Origin: Fimbriimonadaceae bacterium
Lineage (GTDB): Bacteria; Armatimonadota; Fimbriimonadia; Fimbriimonadales; Fimbriimonadaceae
DNA: 42,209 bases
Assembly (NCBI GenBank): GCA_019694835.1
Contig: JAIBBE010000167.1
Location: 1-42,209, forward strand
Direction: 5' to 3'
Positions 37,196 to 42,209 of the stretch are shown in pieces. The first letter of the stretch is position 1. Each line of letters starts with the position of its first letter. Under the pieces are notes generated by a model. That model was not told the origin of the DNA. It did not search any database and saw nothing but the letters and a program-made list of their open reading frames with translations. Position numbers and translations under genes: made by a program.

Positions 37196-38053
37196 ATGCT
37201 CGCCGTTACGCGCGCCACTCCCTTCGATCCAACCTCCGATTTGCCTTTGCGTATCAATGCAAATCTCGTGGCCGACTGGCTGGTCGAGTTCCTGCGCGAT
37301 GAGTGCATTCGCCGCAGGAAGATCGGGAAAGCAGTTCTCGGATTGTCCGGCGGCGTCGACTCCGCCGTCGTCGCGTTTCTCGCCTCCCGTGCCTTCGGGC
37401 CGGAGAACGTCCACGCGATTCGGATGCCCTACAAGATCTCGTCGGCTGAGAGCCTGGACCACGCCCAACTCGTCATCGATCAGCTAGGGATTCAGGATCG
37501 AACCATCGAGATCACGGGAATGGTGGACGGCTACGTCGCCCACGAACCGGATATGTCGGGAGCCCGGATCGGCAATGTCTGCGCCCGCTCGCGGATGATC
37601 GTGCTGTTTGATTTGTCGGCCAAACTCGGTGCCCTGCCGATCGGAACGGGCAACAAGAGTGAGCGACTGTTCGGCTACTTCACCTGGCACGCCGACGACT
37701 CTCCCCCCATCAACCCGCTAGGCGATTTATTCAAGACACAAGTGTGGCAACTTGCACGTGCCCTCGGCGTCCCCGACGTAATTGTGGACAAGCCTGCGAG
37801 CGCCGACCTGATCAAGGGCCAGACCGACGAGTCGGACTTTGGCATCACTTACGCCCGCGCCGACCGGATTCTCCATTACTTGGTGCGGGGCTACAGCCGA
37901 TCGAAATTGCTCGAATTGGGCTTCCCCGAGGCCGACGTGGACCTGGTCTGGAAGAAGGTCGACGGCACCCATTGGAAGCGCCGTCTTCCGACCGTCGCGA
38001 TGATGAGCACCTCGGCGATCGGGGAGTATTACCTGCGCCCCGTGGATTACTAA
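37196..38053 (+). CDS. nadE: NH3-dependent NAD+ synthetase
   Basis: 285 residues. It makes NAD+ from deamido-NAD+ with ATP and ammonia. The N-type ATP pyrophosphatase P-loop is [10 protein letters not shown] (SGGVDS at 51-56). Other family motifs are [37 protein letters not shown] and [20 protein letters not shown], then [18 protein letters not shown]. There is no glutaminase domain, so free ammonia is used. It ends 5 bp before the convergent SPFH gene. Confidence 0.97.
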   Translation: MLAVTRATPFDPTSDLPLRINANLVADWLVEFLRDECIRRRKIGKAVLGLSGGVDSAVVAFLASRAFGPENVHAIRMPYKISSAESLDHAQLVIDQLGIQDRTIEITGMVDGYVAHEPDMSGARIGNVCARSRMIVLFDLSAKLGALPIGTGNKSERLFGYFTWHADDSPPINPLGDLFKTQVWQLARALGVPDVIVDKPASADLIKGQTDESDFGITYARADRILHYLVRGYSRSKLLELGFPEADVDLVWKKVDGTHWKRRLPTVAMMSTSAIGEYYLRPVDY

Positions 38054-38058
38054 CGGGC

Positions 38059-39162
38059 CTATTGAGGCGGAAGCGGCGGCGGAACGTCGCCGAACACGCT
38101 CGCCAACTCGGGCACCTGACCCGCCGCAAGCCATTGCGCCATGCCCGCCTTCCACACGAGGGACTCAGGGGTGAGCGTTCGAGCCGCCGCCTGCTGTTTC
38201 AGGGCCGAAATGGGGAAGGGGCCGGTCTGCTGGCCGTTGACGGCGACGAAGAACGCGACTTCCTGGGGAACGGGGGGAGGCGCGGCGGCGGGCTGGGCTT
38301 GCTGCTGAGGCGGGGCCATCGACTGGCTCATCTGGTTCGCCATCGCGAAACCCGCGCCCATCGCCATGGTGCCGCCCGCCATGCCGGGATTGTTAGCAGC
38401 GTCTTCGATTGCGTTGGCGGTCTGGAATTGGGTGTAAGCCTGGAGGTTGCCAACCGCGCCCATGCTGCTGCGCTTGTCAATCGCCTCCTCGACCTCGGGC
38501 GGAAGCGAGATGTTTTCGATCAGCATCGCGGTCAGTTCGATGCCGTACTGAGCCAGATGAGGCGCGATCTTGTCGGTGAGCATCTTGCCCATCGTCTGGT
38601 ACTGGGCAACGAGGTCGAGGACGGGGATCTTCGCTTCGCCGATGGTGGTCGCGAAGTTGCTGACGATGTGATTCCGGATTTGCTCGCTGATTTCGTCGGT
38701 CGTGAACGAGCCGTCGGTGCCGACGATTTCGCGCAGGAAGGCAGCCGGGTCGATGACCCGCATCTCGTAGGTGCCGAACGCACGCACGCGAACCATGCCG
38801 AAGTCCGGGTCGCGCATCATCAGCGGGTTCATCGTGCCCCACTTCAGGTTCGTGAACCGCTTCGTATTGACGAAATACACCTCGGCGACGAACGGGCTGT
38901 TGAACCCATATTTCCAGCCCTTGAGGGTGGACAGGATCGGCATGTTCTGGGTTTCCAGGGTGTACATGCCGGGTCGGTAGACGTCCGCGATTTGGCCTTC
39001 GTTGACGAAGACGGCGGCTTGGCTCTCCCGCACGGTGAGCTGCGCGCCGTACTTGATCTGGTTGCCGTACCGCTCGAAGCGGTAGACCATCGTGTCTTGC
39101 GAATCATCCGTCCACTGGATGATATCGATAAATTCGCCCTTGATCTTGTCCCAGAGACTCAT
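38059..39162 (-). CDS. SPFH-domain protein with C-terminal GYF_2 domain
   Basis: 367 residues. ATG 39162 has AGGAG 7 nt upstream. The N-terminal region (MSLWDKIKGEFIDIIQWTDD, then a TVRESQAAVFVNEGQIADVY run) and residues up to about 235 are the virion-core/YdjI-like SPFH type, with LIENISLPPEVEEAIDKRSSM. A Gly/Ala-rich and then Gln/Pro-rich linker (about 255-300) leads to a GYF_2 domain: FFVAVNGQQTGPFPISALKQ and LVWKAGMAQWLAAGQVPEL. SPFH proteins form membrane-associated scaffolds; GYF_2 domains often bind Pro-rich partners. The linker itself contains PPQQQ and PPPVP. There is no membrane helix. Function unknown. Confidence 0.9.
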   Translation of the reverse strand: MSLWDKIKGEFIDIIQWTDDSQDTMVYRFERYGNQIKYGAQLTVRESQAAVFVNEGQIADVYRPGMYTLETQNMPILSTLKGWKYGFNSPFVAEVYFVNTKRFTNLKWGTMNPLMMRDPDFGMVRVRAFGTYEMRVIDPAAFLREIVGTDGSFTTDEISEQIRNHIVSNFATTIGEAKIPVLDLVAQYQTMGKMLTDKIAPHLAQYGIELTAMLIENISLPPEVEEAIDKRSSMGAVGNLQAYTQFQTANAIEDAANNPGMAGGTMAMGAGFAMANQMSQSMAPPQQQAQPAAAPPPVPQEVAFFVAVNGQQTGPFPISALKQQAAARTLTPESLVWKAGMAQWLAAGQVPELASVFGDVPPPLPPQ

Positions 39163-39244
39163 TGCGTAACTCCTACGTGGCTTCCCGCCGGGGGGATGCA
39201 GCTATTGTATCTGGTTCGCCCGGACTTGTAAGGCTTCCGTGGCC

Positions 39245-39307
39245 GCCTCCATCCGTGGGAGGATGGAGGCATAGCAGATGCGCCTCCAGCCTTCGAAAGC
39301 TGGAGGC
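39245..39307. repeat. Tandem hairpins (GCCTCC...GGAGGC)
   Basis: GCCTCCATCC (39245-39254) pairs with GGATGGAGGC (39261-39270) over 10 bp. GCCTCCAGC (39282-39290) pairs with GCTGGAGGC (39299-39307) over 9 bp. The two hairpins share GCCTCC...GGAGGC. They lie between the stop of the 227-residue gene and the start of the SPFH gene, both minus strand, so they may attenuate or end transcription. No U-tract is present. Confidence 0.7.
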
Positions 39308-39333
39308 ATGGCGTCGCCGGTCGCCAAACACCG

Positions 39334-40017
39334 TCAAGGAGTCGTCACAACGCTGACAATCGCCGACGCAGGTCCGACGCGGGCGCTGTTGAGCATGCCC
39401 TGAACACGATACTCGCGGACTTCGGGTGCGCCCGGAACGAGGGGAGCAGTTGAATCCGTGAAACTCGCCGTCATTGCAATGCCGATCTGCGTCCAATCGC
39501 CACCGTTGCGCCGCATGTCCGCCGCGAGAACCGAGTATCCCGCTTTGAAGAGTGCGAGGGCGACCGTGGACCCAATCTGGGGCGTGGCGCTGTTAATCGC
39601 AGGCGTTCCCGGCCCCGGCGATGCGGGAGGAACGATCCGGTAAAGTTCGCCCTTTTGCAAGGTGTAGAGGGGATCAGCCTTCAAGATTCCGGCATAGAGC
39701 CGGGCTCGGGCTTCGAGGGCGGGCTGAGCCGTGACAAGAATGTCGATCGGATCAGGCGGGGTCGGCGGAAGCGGAAGCGGAGTATTCAGAGGCGCCGTGA
39801 GCATAATGCGCATGTATTCGGTGTAAGCCTCGGCGAAACCATCCACCGCCGTTCGGTAGTTGAGAAGCGTTGCCACGGTGGGAGCGTCCGCGTTGATTTG
39901 GGTGACTTGTGTCGCAGTCAACCCGTCCGCAACCCCTTGTGCCGTAGCAACCGTTGACAGGTTGGCCCACCACTCGGGCAGGTCAGTGAGACGAGTCGGA
40001 TACCAATCAGTAGCCAT
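39334..40017 (-). CDS. Protein of unknown function with fibronectin-III-like C-terminus
   Basis: 227 residues. ATG 40017 has AAGGAG in a good position (AAGGAGTCACTC before ATG). A longer open frame reaches into the upstream repeat array, but the repeats keep all frames open, so it is not used. The N-terminal half is helical (MATDWYPTRLTDLPEWWANL, then QINADAPTVATLLNYRTAV). A Pro-rich stretch (PLPLPPTPPDPID) follows. The C-terminal third ends in a beta pattern (VPGAPEVREYRVQGM and ARVGPASAIVSVVTTP) like a fibronectin type III strand set. No signal peptide. Function unknown. Its leader contains the 21-bp repeat array and the 31-bp inverted repeat. Confidence 0.78.
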   Translation of the reverse strand: MATDWYPTRLTDLPEWWANLSTVATAQGVADGLTATQVTQINADAPTVATLLNYRTAVDGFAEAYTEYMRIMLTAPLNTPLPLPPTPPDPIDILVTAQPALEARARLYAGILKADPLYTLQKGELYRIVPPASPGPGTPAINSATPQIGSTVALALFKAGYSVLAADMRRNGGDWTQIGIAMTASFTDSTAPLVPGAPEVREYRVQGMLNSARVGPASAIVSVVTTP

Positions 40018-40120
40018 GAGTGACTCCTTGCTGTCTAGATTCGCTCTCCAATCCTCAGTACGCTCTCCGCTGCCCCTTGTTGCACCCCACCGAACAATGG
40101 TCGGTAATTCTCCGCCCGCC

Positions 40121-40443
40121 GTGAATGACTTGCGGCTGGCCGTGAATGACTTGCGGCTGGCCGTGAATGACTTGCGGCTGGCAGTGAGTGACTTGCGGCT
40201 GGCAGTGAGTGACTTGCGGCTGGCAGTGAATGACTTGCGGCCCGCCGTGAATGACTTGCGGCTGGCCGTGAATGACTTGCGGCTGGCCGTGAATGACTTG
40301 CGGCTGGCAGTGAGCGACTTGCGGCTGGCAGTGAGCGACTTGCGGCTGGCAGTGAGCGACTTGCGGCTGGCAGTGAGCGACTTGCGGCTGGCCGTGAATG
40401 ACTTGCGGCTGGCCGTGAATGACTTGCGGCTGGCAGTGAATGG
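40121..40443. repeat. 21-bp minisatellite, about 15 units plus a partial
   Basis: Fifteen direct units of 21 bp, each beginning GTGAATGACTTGCGG or GTGAGTGAC/GTGAGCGAC and ending CTGGCC or CTGGCA, run from 40121 to 40435, followed by a partial unit. Units 1-5 and 7-11 follow a parallel variant order. Unit 6 ends CCCGCC like the sequence just before unit 1, so there is a 126-bp (six-unit) higher-order layer. It lies in the leader of the 227-residue gene (minus strand) between 40017 and 40622. Confidence 0.95.
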
Positions 40444-40450
40444 TTCGGCA

Positions 40451-40574
40451 GTGGTAGCCGTCGGATGGTTTGTGCCGACGCCGGGCCCATCGGACCAACC
40501 GCCCGCTTTCGTGAGAGTCGATGTGGCGTCGAGGCGAGCCAGCGCGTCGGCACAAACCATCCGACGGCTACCAC
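40451..40574. repeat. Perfect 31-bp inverted repeat
   Basis: The arm 40451-40481 (starting GTGGTAGCCGTCGGATGG) and 40544-40574 are exact reverse complements, with a 62-bp centre. It lies just beyond the minisatellite, between the 227-residue gene and the stop of the three-repeat secreted protein. There is no U-tract. It could be a cruciform, a transcription block, or an inverted-terminal-repeat element; no transposase is present. Confidence 0.9.
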
Positions 40575-40622
40575 CGTTTGCGTATCCGTGCAAAAGGCTC
40601 AGGTTGCCGGCGGTACGGGCGA

Positions 40623-41621
40623 CTACCGCCGCCGGAACTCGGGTCGGCGGCTGCCGAATTCGTCCCGGTCCCAGTTGCTGGCGGTCAGGCGATCTCGGTC
40701 GATCTTGAAGCGGAAGTTGAGGGTGTCGCGGCGGCGATTGATGCGCACGCGGATTTCGTCGCCTTCCCAGTTCCACGTCCCGTCGGCCTGTACCCGATTC
40801 CCTCGGCGGTCCTCTTCGAGCCAGTCGGCGCGCCGAGAATGGAGGGTGAGGGTGTACTTGACGCCGTCATAGTCATACAACCAGATGCCTTCTGCTTCCT
40901 CGATCGGGAGGATCTCCGGCTTGCGGCCCTTGGAGAACGTCGGCGTGTCGCGGCCCCAATCGCCCCGGTCCCAGCTGGTCGCGATGAGGCGGTTGCCGGA
41001 GCGGCGGAACGTGAAGCGGTCCCGGCCTCGTGAGCCGTTGACGTCGACATCGATCTTGTCGTCCCGGCCGACATCCCACGAGCCCCGCGAGGTGGTCGGG
41101 CGGCTTCCGCGAGCGCCGGACTCAACCGTCAGTGTGGCGCGACCCCTCGATTCGAGGCTGAGGGTGATCACCTGGGCTCCGCCCGCTCCCGGCCGCTCCC
41201 AGTAATAGTCGCCCTCGAGGTGCATGTCGGGCAGGGGATCAGGATTGGGGTCACGACCATCGCGACGAAGGCGAAGCTGACGGCTGCCGAAGGTGTCCTT
41301 GTCCCAGGATGTCGCGACCAGTTCGCCATCGACGAGCCGGAAGGTAAAGGCAAAGCCCGAGCCGCCGCGTCCGGTGTCGACGATGATGCGGTTGGCGCCA
41401 TCGATGCGCCAGGAACCGCTGTAGGTCTGCCGGTCGACCTTCGTGACCGCCGAGCCGCGCGATGAGAGCTGAACCTCGAGGTTGCGCCCGCCCGTGCTGG
41501 CCTTCCAGTTACCGACGACGCGCTCTTCGGAGATCGTCTGGGCGACGCTTCGTGACGCGAAACCGGCGAGGCAAATGCTGAGGATGAAAACGAACAAGAA
41601 AGGAACCCAACGCATGCTCAT
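40623..41621 (-). CDS. Secreted protein with three beta-rich repeats
   Basis: 332 residues; ATG 41615 is an alternative to ATG 41621. Signal peptide: MSMRWVPFLFVFILSICLAG. Three repeats of about 95 residues follow, each starting with a W or Y in an edge strand (VVGNWKAS, LEGDYYWERPG and AEGIWLYDYDG), then SGSWRIDG / RGSWDVGRDDK / DGTWNWEGDE, and ending with a near-identical block (LVATSWDKDTFGSRQLRLRR, LIATSWDRGDWGRDTPTF, LTASNWDRDEFGSRRPEFRR). The three-fold pattern suggests a beta-barrel or lipocalin-like set. No family is recognised. Next to a DinB-like gene with a 9-bp gap. Confidence 0.78.
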   Translation of the reverse strand: MSMRWVPFLFVFILSICLAGFASRSVAQTISEERVVGNWKASTGGRNLEVQLSSRGSAVTKVDRQTYSGSWRIDGANRIIVDTGRGGSGFAFTFRLVDGELVATSWDKDTFGSRQLRLRRDGRDPNPDPLPDMHLEGDYYWERPGAGGAQVITLSLESRGRATLTVESGARGSRPTTSRGSWDVGRDDKIDVDVNGSRGRDRFTFRRSGNRLIATSWDRGDWGRDTPTFSKGRKPEILPIEEAEGIWLYDYDGVKYTLTLHSRRADWLEEDRRGNRVQADGTWNWEGDEIRVRINRRRDTLNFRFKIDRDRLTASNWDRDEFGSRRPEFRRR

Positions 41622-41630
41622 ATCGCTATT

Positions 41631-42098
41631 CTACGCGCTCTCGCCGCCGGTCATGGAGCGAAGCTGAACGATGTGATAGAGGTCGTGACAGACGAGCGTG
41701 TGCGCGATGTCGGCCGCGGTGAGCGTCCCGCGTTCCGGGTGAATGACCGTGTTGGCCATTTTCTCTCGCGGAATCTTGGTGACATAGTCGGTGGTTTCTG
41801 CGCGTGCTTTGCGGAAGTCCTCCAGTTTCTCCCGCGGGTCTTGGCTGGCGTAGTCGTGGTCGATCGCCCACTGCCATTCGTCGTACGGCTGGACGGTGGA
41901 GCCCGGCGCCTCGACGGCGGCCTTGATGCGCCCGAGCATGATCGGCTCCCAGTCGGCGAGATGGGCGATGACTTCGCGAAAGGAGAAGCGATCAGGATCG
42001 GGGCGAACGTCGAACGCAGCCTCACCGACCCGATTGGCCTCTTCGGCGATCAGGGTGGATGTAGTGACGAGTCCGATGGGCAGGTAGGGGTTGAGCAT
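41631..42098 (-). CDS. DinB-family protein
   Basis: 155 residues. DinB/YfiT-type four-helix bundles bind a metal through three His. Here H46 lies in REVIAHLADWEPIM, and H138 and H142 in CHDLYHIVQLRSM, at the expected places. These proteins often act as thiol-dependent transferases or hydrolases; the substrate is unknown. No ribosome site is clear before ATG 42098. It precedes the three-repeat secreted protein gene on the same strand, so they may be co-transcribed. Confidence 0.92.
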   Translation of the reverse strand: MLNPYLPIGLVTTSTLIAEEANRVGEAAFDVRPDPDRFSFREVIAHLADWEPIMLGRIKAAVEAPGSTVQPYDEWQWAIDHDYASQDPREKLEDFRKARAETTDYVTKIPREKMANTVIHPERGTLTAADIAHTLVCHDLYHIVQLRSMTGGESA

Positions 42099-42136
42099 CT
42101 GCCGACATGATAGCCGAACTCGCCTTGGCCAATAAC

Positions 42137-42182
42137 GGAGCGCGGACTTCAGTCCGCCTCTGGGTTGAGGACTTCAGTCCGA
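42137..42182. repeat. Dispersed palindromic repeat, family C
   Basis: GGAGCGCGGACTTCAGTCCG (from 42137) and GAGGACTTCAGTCCGA (from about 42167) match the copies at 11203-11310. The window ends shortly after, so the far side of this cluster is not seen. Confidence 0.8.
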
Positions 42183-42209
42183 TTCATGGCCAAACCCAGA
42201 GGTGATCTG

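Noticed and set aside
40121..40443. CRISPR array
   Set aside because: Units are contiguous with no unique spacers, and no cas genes are present.
39334..40776. 480-residue frame reaching through the minisatellite
   Set aside because: A 21-bp unit without stops leaves several frames open on both strands. A strong ribosome site at ATG 40017 marks the real start, and the extension runs into the next gene.

Overview
This window reads as chromosomal DNA of a moderately GC-rich bacterium, with dense genes on both strands, short intergenic gaps and no sign of phage, plasmid, transposase, CRISPR, rRNA or tRNA genes. The division genes are ordered ftsQ-DUF881-sbp-ftsA-ftsZ, as in Gram-positive-type lineages. 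There are also many secreted proteins with classical signal peptides, a lipoprotein, a dockerin-tailed secreted protein and sigma-54. My best guess is an Armatimonadota (Fimbriimonadia-like) or neighbouring Terrabacteria-type lineage. This is an inference from gene content only; no 16S gene is present.

Layout. 1-1.6 kb: a broken gene whose C-terminal part resembles the GreA/GreB C-terminal domain, interrupted by an in-frame TAA and carrying 72-bp internal repeats, then a gene-poor stretch. 1.6-3.75 kb: a secreted TPR-thioredoxin fusion. 3.9-7.8 kb (minus strand): a tight unit of a class III nucleotidyl cyclase domain fused to pentatricopeptide-like repeats, an ABC-2 permease, pyrH (UMP kinase) and frr (ribosome recycling factor). 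7.9-13.8 kb: small secreted proteins, a trans-sulfuration PLP enzyme and a dockerin protein. 13.8-20.2 kb (minus): two CocE/S15-type hydrolases, a GIN-domain protein and an acyl-CoA dehydrogenase. 20.2-23.8 kb: an MFS transporter, an XRE-TPR regulator and a lipoprotein. 23.8-27.9 kb: a secreted STN-like protein, a DUF5808-like membrane protein and rpoN. 28-31.3 kb (minus): a TgpA-like transglutaminase and a DUF58 protein with overlapping ends. 31.4-35.8 kb: the cell division operon. 35.9-38.1 kb: ispG and nadE, divergent. 38.1-42.1 kb (minus): an SPFH-GYF protein, a small protein preceded by a 21-bp minisatellite and a perfect 31-bp inverted repeat, a three-repeat secreted protein and a DinB-like protein.

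The most unusual item is the cyclase-PPR fusion. It keeps four of the five class III cyclase residues I can align plus the transition-state Arg, but the transition-state Asn is Arg. The cyclase domain is followed by repeats spaced at exactly 32 residues. Its reading frame overlaps that of an ABC permease placed directly upstream of pyrH-frr. Other items worth checking are the interrupted GreA-like gene, the minisatellite with higher-order structure, and three families of dispersed hairpin repeats between genes. Four convergent gene pairs end within a few bases of each other or overlap, so the genome is compact.
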